A stretch of 64,000 nucleotides of DNA from Streptomyces ruber (GCF_014648075.1 NZ_BMQK01000006.1:143858-207857), one strand, 5' to 3'; counted from the stretch's first letter, positions 19,124 through 27,614 are shown. Translations and numbers: made by a program. Notes: generated from the letters alone by a model not told the origin.

Positions 19124-21271
19124 TCAGCTCGCGTCCACCAGTGCCAGTTCGTGCAGGCGGTCCGGGGGGCCCGGGCGGGCGTAGTACCAGCCCTGGGCCG
19201 TGTCGCAGCCCATGACGCGGAGCTGTTCGGCCTGGTGGCCGGTCTCCACGCCCTCCACCGTGACGGCGAGGTCCAGGCTGTGGGCGAGGGAGACGATGCC
19301 CTCGACGATCTTCTGGTCGACCGGGTCGGCCGGGAAGTGCTGCATGCCCCGGGTGAAGGACCGGTCCAGCTTGAGGATGCTCACCGGCAGCCTGCGCAGA
19401 TTGGCCAGATTGGAGTAGCCCGTGCCGAAGTCGTCCAGCGCGATGTCCACACCCATCTCCGCCAGCCGCCGCAGCGGTTTCAGTACCTCGTCGTCGGCGC
19501 CGATCAGGGCCGACTCGGTGACCTCCAGGCACAGCGCGCCCGGCTCCACGCCCGCCCGTTCCAGGATGTCCACCGTGTCCTGGACCAGCCGCGGGTGGGT
19601 GAGCTGGCAGGGCGAGAGGTTGACGTTGACCCGCAGCGGGCCCGTGTAGTCCCCGGCCCGCTCCTTCTCCCGCCACTCGCGGGCCTGGCGCACCGACTGC
19701 TCGAGCACCCAGCGGCCCAGCGGCACGATCAGCCCGGTGTCCTCGGCCAGCGGGATGAAACGGTCCGGGCCGAGGACGCCGTGCTGCGGGTGCAGCCAGC
19801 GCACCAGTGCCTCCGCGCCGCGCACGCTGCCGTCGCCGAGGTGGACCAGTGGCTGGTACTCGATGAAGAACTCGCCCCGGTCCAGGGCCATGGGCAGCGC
19901 CATGGTCAGCGAGTGGCGGGTGATGGCGCGGGCGTCGGCCTCCGCGTCGGCGATCTCGTAGCGGTTGCCGCCCGCCGCCTTGGCCCGGTACATGGTGATG
20001 TCCGCGCTGCGCAGCACCTCCGCCGCGCCGCGCTCCCCGGCCGGTCCCTCGACGATGCCGATACTGCCGCGCACCAGGAGTTCCCGGCCCTCGATGCGGA
20101 CCGGGGTGGCGAGCGCGCCGAGGACGCGCTCGGCGAGCTCGTCGACCGCCTTCTGGGTGTCCGGTCCGGTGATCAGCGCCACGAACTCGTCGCCGCCGAG
20201 CCGGGCGACCATCTCGCCGGGAGCGGTCACACAGGCCTGGAGCCGGTCGGCGATCTCGACGAGAAGCCGGTCCCCGGCCGCGTGGCCGAGACTGTCGTTG
20301 ATCGCCTTGAAACCGTCCAGATCCAGGTAGCAGAGCCCGAAGCGCTGTCCGTCGCCGGCGGCGAGGGCCTTCTCCAGCCGCTCGAAGAACAGCGTGCGGT
20401 TGGGCAGGCCGGTCAGCGCGTCGTGCGTGGCCTCGTAGCGCAGCCGGAGGTTGAGCAGGCGGCGCTCGGTGGTGTCCTCCATGAGCGCCAGCTGGTACTG
20501 GGGCTCGCCGTCGGCGTCCCGCAGCAGGGAGACGGTGAGGTTGGTCCACAGAACCGTTCCGTCGGGACGGTTGAAGGCCTTCTCGACGTGGTAGTGCTCC
20601 CGCTTGCCGTCGACCAGTTCCTGGTACAGGCGCCAGACGTGGGGCGCGTCCTCGGTGTGGGTCCAGTTCTGCACCTTGTGCCCGCGCAGCGACTGCTCGG
20701 AGCCGCCGCCGAACATACGCAGCAGAGCACCGTTGACCTGGAGGATGTTGCCGTCGAGGTCGGCTATGCCGATGCCGATGGCGGCGCCCTCGAACACCGC
20801 GCGGAACCGGGCCTCGGTCGCGTGCAGCGCCTGCGCCACCGCGCCCTGGGCGGCGAGGGCGGCCGCGGAGATCGCCTCCTGCTCGGTGAGCGTCCGGTCC
20901 CGCAGCGCGGCCGCGTACCCGGCGGCCATGGCGTGCTGCAGGCGCGCGGCGCGGACCCGCTGGTCCTCCGCGTAGCCGCCCTCGCCGCCGCAGTACAGCA
21001 CCAGGTACGCGTCGACGCAGTCGAGCGAGCGGCTGAGGGCCTCCGGGTCGGTGCAGTGCTCGGCGACCAGCGCGGCGCCGACCGCCCGGCCCTCCTCGGG
21101 TTCGAAGGTCCGGGCCCGCAGCGCCTCGCTCAGCCGCCGGGCGAGCGGCACGAGACGCTGTTCGAACTCGGGCCGGGTGAGCGACGTGGCGGTCACCGGG
21201 AACACCGCCCGGCTCCAGATCGTCGCGAACCGGCGCAGTCTGTCCTCCGGCCCGTCCGGCTCCGCGATCAC
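19124..21271 (-). CDS. PAS-GGDEF-EAL cyclic di-GMP turnover protein (CdgA-like)
   Basis: A 715-residue cytoplasmic protein. An uncharacterised helical N-terminal region (~170 residues) precedes a PAS domain (RFRAVFEGAAIGIGIADLDG, residues ~180-300), a diguanylate cyclase domain with an intact RLGGDEF signature (~residue 385), and an EAL phosphodiesterase domain with AEALVRW (~residue 505), LEVTESAL and DDFGTGYSNL. Both active sites look complete, so it could make or break c-di-GMP, the nucleotide that controls sporulation timing in Streptomyces. The layout matches CdgA-type proteins. The GTG at 21271 overlaps the stop of the upstream methyltransferase gene as GTGA. Confidence 0.87.
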   Translation of the reverse strand: MIAEPDGPEDRLRRFATIWSRAVFPVTATSLTRPEFEQRLVPLARRLSEALRARTFEPEEGRAVGAALVAEHCTDPEALSRSLDCVDAYLVLYCGGEGGYAEDQRVRAARLQHAMAAGYAAALRDRTLTEQEAISAAALAAQGAVAQALHATEARFRAVFEGAAIGIGIADLDGNILQVNGALLRMFGGGSEQSLRGHKVQNWTHTEDAPHVWRLYQELVDGKREHYHVEKAFNRPDGTVLWTNLTVSLLRDADGEPQYQLALMEDTTERRLLNLRLRYEATHDALTGLPNRTLFFERLEKALAAGDGQRFGLCYLDLDGFKAINDSLGHAAGDRLLVEIADRLQACVTAPGEMVARLGGDEFVALITGPDTQKAVDELAERVLGALATPVRIEGRELLVRGSIGIVEGPAGERGAAEVLRSADITMYRAKAAGGNRYEIADAEADARAITRHSLTMALPMALDRGEFFIEYQPLVHLGDGSVRGAEALVRWLHPQHGVLGPDRFIPLAEDTGLIVPLGRWVLEQSVRQAREWREKERAGDYTGPLRVNVNLSPCQLTHPRLVQDTVDILERAGVEPGALCLEVTESALIGADDEVLKPLRRLAEMGVDIALDDFGTGYSNLANLRRLPVSILKLDRSFTRGMQHFPADPVDQKIVEGIVSLAHSLDLAVTVEGVETGHQAEQLRVMGCDTAQGWYYARPGPPDRLHELALVDAS

Positions 21272-22080
21272 GCCGTACGCCCCACGCCGGCGTAACCGGA
21301 GGAGCCGTACGGGTCCTCGTCCTCCGGCGCCGTGTCCGGCCGCCACTCCACCAGCGGCACCAGCCCGGGTTCCACCATGTCGTACCCCTCGAAGAACCGC
21401 GCGATGTCCTCGCGCGAACGCATGATCAGCGGATTGCGGATGTCCTCGTACACACCGACGGCACCCCCGGCCCGCTCGGGCGGCAGCGGTATGTGCTCGT
21501 ACGAGGCGTGCGTCAGCACGAGCAGGCTGCCCGGCGCGAGCGCGTCGCGCAGCCGTGCCACCGCCCCGTACGGGTCGTCCGCGTCCTCCACGAAGTGAAG
21601 TATGGCAACGAGGAGCAAGGCAACCGGACGGTTCAGGTCGATCAGACGCGTCACCTGGTGGCTCGTCAGGATCTCCTCGGGCCTGCGGAGGTCGGCCGCG
21701 AGCACGTCCGCCAGCTCGTCGTCCGCCAGCACGGCCTGGCTGTGCGCCACGGCCACCGGGTCGTGGTCGACGTACATCACCCGGGCGTCGGGGCCGGCCG
21801 CCCGGGCCACCTCGTGGACACTGCCGAAGGTGGGGATGCCCGAGCCGATGTCCAGGAACTGCGTGACACCCTGGCCGACCGCGTACCGGACGGCGCGCCG
21901 CATGAACGCCCGGTTGGCCTGCATGATCTTGGGCAGGCCCGGTATGGACCCCATCGCCCTGCGGGCCGCCTGCCGGTCGACCTCGAAGTTGTGCGAACCG
22001 CCCAGGTAGTAGTCGTACATCCGGGCCACGGACGGCACCGAGATGTCGATGCTCCGCGGGGCCCAGGCGGGGCGCTCCAT
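21268..22080 (-). CDS. DUF574-family SAM-dependent methyltransferase
   Basis: A 270-residue protein of the actinobacterial DUF574/Methyltransf_19 family. It shows SVARMYDYYLGGSHNFEVDR near the N-terminus, the SAM-binding QFLDIGSGIPT near residue 75, VMYVDHDPVAVAHSQ and ILHFVEDADDP. Substrate unknown for the family. The ATG at 22080 has GGAGAG in place; a TTG four codons upstream is less likely. It precedes and is translationally coupled to the c-di-GMP gene, so both are made together. Confidence 0.88.
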   Translation of the reverse strand: MERPAWAPRSIDISVPSVARMYDYYLGGSHNFEVDRQAARRAMGSIPGLPKIMQANRAFMRRAVRYAVGQGVTQFLDIGSGIPTFGSVHEVARAAGPDARVMYVDHDPVAVAHSQAVLADDELADVLAADLRRPEEILTSHQVTRLIDLNRPVALLLVAILHFVEDADDPYGAVARLRDALAPGSLLVLTHASYEHIPLPPERAGGAVGVYEDIRNPLIMRSREDIARFFEGYDMVEPGLVPLVEWRPDTAPEDEDPYGSSGYAGVGRTA

Positions 22081-22430
22081 CTGTCTCTCCAAGGCATCAG
22101 GTGTTACGCACGCGTTCGGTTGTTCGAGCAGAGGCTACTGATCGGTCGCCAACAGGGCGAGTGAAAACGGAAATTGACCGTCCGTTCCGTAGCGCTGCCT
22201 CCTGCAAGGGCCGTTTTGTCGCCCCGGTCCCCGCCCGGCCCCTCCGGCCCCTCCCCCGGCCCCGGGAACCCCGAGGTCCGCCTCCTCCGTATGGGGGGGG
22301 CGGAGGAGGCGGACCCGGGGATCGTGCCCTGGCTCGCGTACGCATCCGGCGCTCGAAGTCTCGATCACCTCCTTCGGGGCCGGTGGGGTGCGGTCGCGGC
22401 CGCGGGTGACGACCGCGGGGAGGCGGGCGC
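22081..22430. other. 350-bp intergenic region
   Basis: No coding frame stands out. It holds the terminator of the lipoprotein gene near 22275-22315 and, to its left, presumably the promoter of the methyltransferase-CdgA operon. The stretch 22130-22190 is comparatively AT-rich (GAAAACGGAAATTGACC), a plausible promoter zone. Confidence 0.5.
22275..22315 (-). terminator. terminator after the SCO0930-type lipoprotein gene
   Basis: A perfect 15-bp stem (22275-22289 with 22301-22315, arm GGTCCGCCTCCTCCG) and an 11-base G-rich loop. It lies about 115 bases downstream of the minus-strand lipoprotein stop. Confidence 0.75.
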
Positions 22431-23414
22431 CTACTGCGGCTTGCCGACCGCCTTGCCCTCGGGCGAGATGGCGTACCAGGTGCCGCCGACGCCCTGGCCG
22501 TTGATGTCGCCGGGCTTCTTGTCACCCGCGAAGGTGTAGAGCGGCCAGCAGTCGATGCTCTGCTGCTTCAGCCCGTCCGGACGGTCCAGGACGACGTAGC
22601 CGCGCCGGCCGTCGTTCTTGTTGTCGATGCCCTTGGTGTCGGCGGCGTCGACGGGGGCGACGACCGGCCACTTCTCCAGGCAGGCGCCAATGCAGGCCGA
22701 CTTCATCGGCCACGGCGTGTCCTTCTCGAAGCGGTAGACCGTCATGCCCTCGGCGTCGACGACGATCTCGCCCAGCTCGGGGTCGACCCGGGTCGACAGA
22801 CCGGGCAGGTCTCCGCCCGTGCCTCCGCCGCTCCCGTCCCCGCCGCCGGCCCCGGTGGCCTTCTTGCCGTCGGGGGCCGACGCGTACCAGGTGTTGCCCA
22901 CCCCCTGGCCCTTGACGTCCCCGGCCTTGGTGTCCTTGGCGTACCGGTACATGGGCCAGCCGCCGACGGTCAGCTGCTTGGTGCCGTCGGGGCGGGTGAC
23001 CTCGCCGAGCAGCGAGGTGTCGACGCCCTCGGCGGCCGTCGCGCCCGACGCGGGCACGGGCGGCCAGGTGGTGGCGCAGTCTCCTTCGCAGGTCGTCTTC
23101 GGCGGCTCGGCCGTGTCCTCGTCGAAGCGGTAGAGGGTGAATCCGGCGCCGTCGGTGAGGACCTCGCCGTACTCGGCGCTGCTGCTCACCGTGAGGGCGC
23201 CCGCCGGCGCGCCCCCGGCGGCGGTGTCCTGCCCGGTCCCGGCGCCGGCCGGGGCGGACCCGTAGCCGTCGGTGCCGCTGCCCACGCCGGCGGGGGCGGC
23301 GGCACCCACGTTCCGACTGCTCGACGACGGGCTCGTGTCCTGACCGCACGCCGTCGTCAGCGCGAGCACGCACGCAGCCGCCGCCAGTGCGCCGCTCCGC
23401 CAGGAGGTGTTCAT
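22431..23414 (-). CDS. SCO0930-type lipoprotein with four secreted repeats
   Basis: A 327-residue lipoprotein. Its signal peptide ends in the lipobox LTTACGQ (Cys ~23), followed by a Gly/Ser/Ala spacer. The rest is two tandem pairs of the 'secreted repeat of unknown function'. Odd units read GAGFTLYRFDEDT and EGMTVYRFEKDT, each followed by a two-cysteine loop (TTCEGDCATTWPPV; SACIGACLEKWPVV). Even units read GGWPMYRYAKDTKAGD and IDCWPLYTFAGDKKPGD, each followed by a GQGVG-TWYA closing (VGNTWYASAPDG; VGGTWYAISPEG). I recognise it as the SCO0930 family; function unknown, possibly extracytoplasmic redox. Start at the ATG at 23414. A strong terminator follows. Confidence 0.85.
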   Translation of the reverse strand: MNTSWRSGALAAAACVLALTTACGQDTSPSSSSRNVGAAAPAGVGSGTDGYGSAPAGAGTGQDTAAGGAPAGALTVSSSAEYGEVLTDGAGFTLYRFDEDTAEPPKTTCEGDCATTWPPVPASGATAAEGVDTSLLGEVTRPDGTKQLTVGGWPMYRYAKDTKAGDVKGQGVGNTWYASAPDGKKATGAGGGDGSGGGTGGDLPGLSTRVDPELGEIVVDAEGMTVYRFEKDTPWPMKSACIGACLEKWPVVAPVDAADTKGIDNKNDGRRGYVVLDRPDGLKQQSIDCWPLYTFAGDKKPGDINGQGVGGTWYAISPEGKAVGKPQ

Positions 23415-23641
23415 CGTCGACTCCCCGTCATCCCTTGGGTGTTGCGGCGCTCCGCTGCGCCGCTCGCATGGCCCTAGGTACGGGCGGGCGGGCCGGGTGT
23501 GTTCAACGCCGTCACGGAAATCTTCCCGGGGCGGCCGGCCCACCGGGTGATCAACCTTCCCCACCGCACGTGTCCTCCGTTCGGGGCAATCACCCGGCGC
23601 TCCCGGGTGCGCGGGGCCCGCGGGGGCCGAGTATCTCCGTC

Positions 23642-24289
23642 GTGCACGGACCCCAGCGGACCCGATCCGCTCCAGCCGTACGGCTGTTCGCGCTGCTCAC
23701 CCTGGCCTGGCTGCTCGCCGGCACGCCCGACGGGACGGCCGCCGCGGACTCCTGCGCCTCCGCCTCCACCGGCTCCGGCGGACACGGGACGATCGCCGTG
23801 GCGCTCGCGGGCGGCATCACCTGCGTCCCCCTCGCACCGGCGCCCGTCCATCCGCTCCTGCCACCGCCCCTGTGTCCGCCCGGACCGGCCACGTCACCAC
23901 CGCCCCCGCACACGCACACTCCCCCACCGGCCCCCGAGCCCCCGCCCGTGACGCGGCCGGCTCCCCCACCGGCCCCGCCGGAACCCGTTCCCCCGCCCGC
24001 CCCGGCACCCGAACCACCGAGACCGGCGCCCACGCTCCGGCCCACGCCCCCGCCGAGGCCCGTACCGCCCCCTCCGGCACCGGCCCCGCGCACCGTCCCC
24101 CCGCCGCCCGTACCCGCCCCGGAGCCCTCGCCGAGCGCGCGCCGCACGCCGTCGCCCACGGTGCGGTACCCGGCGTACCGGCCACCGTCGCGCAAGGCCC
24201 CGAAGCACTTCGGCCCGTCCATCGTCTCGATCGCCCTGGTCGTCTTCGCGCCCGCGGTGCTCGCCGCCGCCGCGCTGCGCCCGCGCTGA
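23642..24289 (+). CDS. exported proline-rich protein with C-terminal membrane helix
   Basis: A 215-residue GTG-started protein with three parts. These are a signal-peptide-like start (RLFALLTLAWLLAGTPDGTAAA), a long Pro/Ala-rich stretch (about residues 65-175) with one or two prolines in most triplets, and a terminal hydrophobic helix (SIVSIALVVFAPAVLAAAALRPR). This suits a surface protein anchored at its C-terminus with a stiff proline spacer through the peptidoglycan. It is followed 15 bases later by a DUF4239 gene, so they form a pair. No catalytic domain. Low complexity makes homology uninformative, and start choice is uncertain. Confidence 0.65.
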   Translation: MHGPQRTRSAPAVRLFALLTLAWLLAGTPDGTAAADSCASASTGSGGHGTIAVALAGGITCVPLAPAPVHPLLPPPLCPPGPATSPPPPHTHTPPPAPEPPPVTRPAPPPAPPEPVPPPAPAPEPPRPAPTLRPTPPPRPVPPPPAPAPRTVPPPPVPAPEPSPSARRTPSPTVRYPAYRPPSRKAPKHFGPSIVSIALVVFAPAVLAAAALRPR

Positions 24290-24304
24290 CCCCTGGAGGA
24301 ACCC

Positions 24305-25069
24305 TTGTCGGATTGGCTTGTTCTCACCCTCGCCATGCTGGCCGCCTGCGCGGTCGTGCTGGTGGTCGCCCTGGTGCGGCACCACACCGCGCGCGGGGAC
24401 GACGACCCGACCGAGACGCCGGACGTGATCGAGTACATCACGATGATGATCGGCGTCGTCTACGCCATCGTCCTCGGCCTCGCCATCGCCGGGGCCTGGG
24501 AGGCACGCGGCGCCGCACAGGACCACGTGCAGACGGAGGCCCAGGCCCTGCACGAGGTCGCGGAGCGGGTCCGGGTCTACCCCGCGGACGTCCGCGACCG
24601 CATCCGGGACGACGTCGACCGGTACGTCCGGCACGTCGTCACCACCGAGTGGCGGACCATGACGGACGACCACGAGATGACCGGACGCGGCGACGTGCTC
24701 CTCGACCGCGTCCGCCGCGACGTCACGGACTACGAACCGGCGGACGACTTCGAGGCCCAGGCCTACCAGCCGCTCGTCGACCAGGTGGGCACGGCCGACG
24801 GGGCGCGCGCCGCCCGGGCCGGGTCCACCGGGGCGACCATGCCCGGCGTCGTGTGGTTCGGGCTGCTCACCGGGGCCGTGGTGACCGTGGGCATGCTCTT
24901 CGCCCTGCAGATCCGGCGCACCCCGCGCGAACTGGTCCTCGCCGGTCTCTTCTCCGCGCTGATCGCCTTCCTGCTCTTCCTGATCTGGAACTTCGACGCG
25001 CCCTACGGCCATGGCGGCACGAGTGCGGCGGAACCGTTCCTCACCCTGTTCCCGCACGCGGGCGGCTGA
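24305..25069 (+). CDS. DUF4239 (bestrophin-like) membrane protein
   Basis: A 254-residue membrane protein with helices at residues 4-24 (LVLTLAMLAACAVVLVVALV), ~43-62 (ITMMIGVVYAIVLGLAIAGAWEA), ~185-205 and ~213-232, and a soluble helical segment between. IGVVYAIVLGLAIAGAWE resembles the DUF4239 hallmark, where the family reads GvlYavlLaf. DUF4239 proteins resemble bestrophin channels, but transport has not been shown. Start is TTG at 24305 behind a clear GGAGGA ribosome site. Probably cotranscribed with the proline-rich gene. Confidence 0.82.
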   Translation: MSDWLVLTLAMLAACAVVLVVALVRHHTARGDDDPTETPDVIEYITMMIGVVYAIVLGLAIAGAWEARGAAQDHVQTEAQALHEVAERVRVYPADVRDRIRDDVDRYVRHVVTTEWRTMTDDHEMTGRGDVLLDRVRRDVTDYEPADDFEAQAYQPLVDQVGTADGARAARAGSTGATMPGVVWFGLLTGAVVTVGMLFALQIRRTPRELVLAGLFSALIAFLLFLIWNFDAPYGHGGTSAAEPFLTLFPHAGG

Positions 25070-25275
25070 CCGGTCCGGTGGCGGGCGCCACGCCGGGCCC
25101 GTCACCCGCCCGTACGCACAGGCGTCCCCTGTGCGGCCCACACGGTTGCCCCGTTCGCGCGACTGGGATCGCGCCCCGATGTGCGCCTTCCTAGCGTTTC
25201 GCACAGCGAGGTGCGTGTCAGGCCCACGCGGAAGAGGTCCGCGGGCAGTGCCTCGGTTCGATCCGGAGGCTCATC

Positions 25276-25791
25276 ATGCGCGGGACACGCGTGGCTTCGG
25301 CGGCCCTGCTGGGCGTGGCCGCCCTCACCTTCTCCTCCTCGGCCGCGGGCGCGGCCGTCGCCGGGGACATCACGTCGTTCGGTTTCAGCGTGTCGCCCTC
25401 GACCGTCGCCGCCGGCGGGCGGGTCACCCTGCATGTCGACGGGTGCCGCAGGGACGCGAGGGTGTCGTCGAGCGTCTTCGACACGGTCACCGTGCCGAAG
25501 GGCCGGCGCGCGGCCACGGCCACGGTCGACTGGGACGCCCGGCCGGGAGCCGTGTACGAGGTGACGTTCCGGTGCGGCCACGAGACCGGCCACACCGACC
25601 TCACCATCGCCAAGGGCCGTCCGAGCGGCCACCCCACGCATCTGCCGCCCGACCGGGGGTCCCACACCGGCGTCGGCGGCGAGGCCGGCGTCGACGCCGG
25701 GGAGATCGGGCTGGGGGCCGCGCTCGTCGCGGGGACGCTGGCCGCGGCGTACGGCGTCTCGCGCCGCCGCCCCACGGGGGACCGCTCCTGA
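25276..25791 (+). CDS. secreted protein with C-terminal membrane anchor (unknown function)
   Basis: A 171-residue protein. It has a cleavable signal peptide (ASAALLGVAALTFSSSAAGAAVA), an Ig-like beta segment containing VSPSTVAAGGRVTLHVDGC and EVTFRCGH (two cysteines, possible disulfide), a Gly/Pro linker, then a hydrophobic helix (GLGAALVAGTLAAAYGVS) and a basic RRR tail. This is the shape of a sortase substrate, but no LPxTG motif is present. GGAGG precedes the ATG. A -10 like TAGCGT (25192-25197) lies upstream and also occurs before the sortase gene. Similar in layout and in the SP..AAGG-LTL motif to the convergent gene at 25918. Confidence 0.75.
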   Translation: MRGTRVASAALLGVAALTFSSSAAGAAVAGDITSFGFSVSPSTVAAGGRVTLHVDGCRRDARVSSSVFDTVTVPKGRRAATATVDWDARPGAVYEVTFRCGHETGHTDLTIAKGRPSGHPTHLPPDRGSHTGVGGEAGVDAGEIGLGAALVAGTLAAAYGVSRRRPTGDRS

Positions 25792-25811
25792 CGGCGCGGG
25801 GGCACGGCTTC

Positions 25812-25843
25812 TCGCCCCCGGACCCGTACGGGTCCGGGGGCGA
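25812..25843. terminator. bidirectional terminator
   Basis: A perfect 32-bp palindrome (arms 25812-25827 and 25828-25843, TCGCCCCCGGACCCGT) between two convergent genes for related surface proteins. Confidence 0.8.
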
Positions 25844-25917
25844 AGTGCTGCCGGTGTGCGGTGCGGTGTCCCGGGCCTGTGCGGTGGCGTCGATCCGGCG
25901 CTCGGATCCCGTTCCGC

Positions 25918-26412
25918 TCAGATCTTGTTCTCCGAGCGGCGGCGCAGCCAGAACACCCCGCCGCCGATGAGGGCGAGCGCCACCATGCCGCCGCCGATCG
26001 CCATGTCGGTCGGGGTCGCACCGGAGGAGCTGCCGCCGCCGAGACCGCCCCGGACACCGCCGATGACGGTGAAGACGTCGTCGAAGGTCTTGTCCCGGCC
26101 CTCGCAGTCGGTGGTCACGCTGTACGAGCCCGGGCGGACCCGGTCCCTGACGGTCACCTTCGCGGTCGCCGTGTTGCCGTGGCCGCCCCACGACTTCAAA
26201 TGGGTCTCGGGGAAGGCCTCCGAACTGATCGTGCTGCCCCGCATCGTGCAGGCGTCGCCGTGCACGGTGAGGGTCAGCTGTCCGCCGCGGGCGATGACGC
26301 CGGGCGCGGCCGTGACCGAGGCCGGGTCGTTCCACGCGGCGGCCGTGGGGGCGGCGAGCCCGACCGCGGCGGCCGCCACGACGGCGGCCGCCAGGGCACG
26401 AGATGTACGCAT
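25918..26412 (-). CDS. secreted protein with C-terminal membrane anchor (paralogue of 25276 product)
   Basis: A 164-residue protein. It has a signal peptide (ALAAAVVAAAAVGLAAPTAAA), a beta-rich middle with TAAPGVIARGGQLTLTVHGDAC and SVTTDCEG, a Gly/Ser linker, a hydrophobic helix (MAIGGGMVALALIGGGVFWL) and a terminal RRRSE tail. Like its convergent neighbour it looks like a wall- or membrane-anchored Ig-like protein without an LPxTG. Start at the ATG at 26412. Divergent from the class F sortase gene, which could act on either protein. Function unknown. Confidence 0.75.
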   Translation of the reverse strand: MRTSRALAAAVVAAAAVGLAAPTAAAWNDPASVTAAPGVIARGGQLTLTVHGDACTMRGSTISSEAFPETHLKSWGGHGNTATAKVTVRDRVRPGSYSVTTDCEGRDKTFDDVFTVIGGVRGGLGGGSSSGATPTDMAIGGGMVALALIGGGVFWLRRRSENKI

Positions 26413-26746
26413 GTGATCCTCCGCGGGGGCGCCCCGGGACCCGTACCCGGTCGATCGGCGAGAAAGCGCCTCCCAGTCAGACCCTTAAGTGAGGTGCGCC
26501 GGGCCGCATTTCGGGTGTGGTCCGTCCTGGTGAGAAGACACGCCGGGGGTGTCCGGCACGCGGGATGTCGCCGCAGGTCACGGGCTGTCGACAGGCCCCG
26601 TGCGGCGGCGCCCCGGATGGCGCAGGACAGCGCGGCACCACCCGTTCGCACCCGCCCCGTCGCCGGGCCCGCGCGCTGCGCCTAGCGTGCTGCGTATGCA
26701 CGACCGGCGCCGGCGCGGCGACGGCCGTGCCGAAAGGGGATGGCGC
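26413..26746. other. 334-bp divergent intergenic region
   Basis: It contains the promoters of the minus-strand surface-protein gene and of the sortase gene. A TAGCGT -10-like element at 26683-26688 is followed by an in-frame ATG (26696) that could be a near-leaderless start for the sortase. No coding frame or strong hairpin otherwise. Confidence 0.4.
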
Positions 26747-27409
26747 ATGCATTCGTCCGGACCGGCCGAGGAGGAGCAGCCGAGGAAGCGCGTCCCGTGG
26801 GGCGTGATGGCGCTCGTCCTGCTCACCGGCCTCGCCCTCATCCGCAACGGCTCGGGCGAGTTCGACACGGGCCCGCCGCAGCCCGCCTCCGCGGCGGCCG
26901 CCGACAGCCGCACCACCCCGCAGGGCGTCTTCGCGAGGGCGCCCGGACCGCTGCCGTACTCCGTCGTCGACCGGGTCAGGATCCCGTCGATCCAGGTGAA
27001 CGCCCCGGTGATGCCCGTCGGCCTGGACCGGGACGGCTGGGTGGACGCGCCGCCGCCGCAGGACGCGAACCTGGCGGGGTGGTTCACCGGGGCGGTGTCC
27101 CCCGGGGAGAAGGGCACGGCCGTGCTCGTGGGCCACGTCGACAACGTCCGGGGGCCCGCCGTGTTCTACGGGCTCGGGGCGCTGCGCAAGGGCAACCGGG
27201 TGGACGTCCTGCGCAACGACGGGAGGACGGCCCGTTTCGAGGTGTACGGCGTCGAGGTGTTCCGGAAGGACGCCTTCCCCGGCGACCGCGTCTACGGCGA
27301 CCGGGGCGTCCCGGAGCTGCGGGTCATCACCTGCGGGGGAGGCTTCTCGGAGCGGGACGGGTATGCCGGGAACGTGGTCGTCTTCGCCCGCATGGTCGGC
27401 GTCCGCTGA
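26747..27409 (+). CDS. class F sortase
   Basis: A 220-residue membrane-anchored cysteine transpeptidase. An N-terminal helix (VPWGVMALVLLTGLALI) is followed by the sortase barrel: RVRIPSIQVNAPVMPVG, the catalytic histidine in GTAVLVGHVDNVRGPAVF, the catalytic cysteine in LRVITCGGGFS and the arginine in ERDGYAGNVVVFARMV. The short terminal region and the DxxGY-type ending are class F traits. It would attach exported proteins to the wall; the two nearby anchored proteins are candidates. I prefer the ATG at 26747 with AAGGGG upstream over the ATG at 26696. Confidence 0.9.
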   Translation: MHSSGPAEEEQPRKRVPWGVMALVLLTGLALIRNGSGEFDTGPPQPASAAAADSRTTPQGVFARAPGPLPYSVVDRVRIPSIQVNAPVMPVGLDRDGWVDAPPPQDANLAGWFTGAVSPGEKGTAVLVGHVDNVRGPAVFYGLGALRKGNRVDVLRNDGRTARFEVYGVEVFRKDAFPGDRVYGDRGVPELRVITCGGGFSERDGYAGNVVVFARMVGVR

Positions 27410-27438
27410 GCGCTCCGCGCCGGGACCGGCTCCCGTCC

Positions 27439-27484
27439 GCGGGTCCGTCGTGGCCGGGCGCGCGGTTCCCCGCGCCTGGGGCGC
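27439..27484. repeat. dispersed repeat copy 2 (diverged)
   Basis: It begins GCGGGTCCGT, followed by a GTGGC block and GCGGTTCCCCGCGCC, matching in order the reverse complement of the element at 61237-61309 with several mismatches. It directly abuts the inverted-repeat element that starts at 27485. Confidence 0.6.
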
Positions 27485-27609
27485 TTCTGACGGCTCTTGG
27501 CCGGACATCATCCGGCCGGGTGGCACTACGAGAGACGGCTCGCGAGGCGTCGGCTGACTCATCGGGCCCGCCCGCAACCGTCCGGGGACGGTCTCAAGAG
27601 CCGTCAGAA
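27485..27609. repeat. 125-bp element with 15-bp perfect terminal inverted repeats
   Basis: TTCTGACGGCTCTTG (27485-27499) and its exact reverse complement (27595-27609) bound a 95-bp interior. The interior has its own hairpins: GGCCGGA-catca-TCCGGCC near 27499-27517 and ACCGTCC/GGACGGT near its right end. There is no open frame. It could be a MITE-like non-autonomous element or an elaborate terminator between the convergent sortase and deacetylase genes. No obvious target-site duplication is visible. Confidence 0.55.
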
Positions 27610-27614
27610 ACGGC

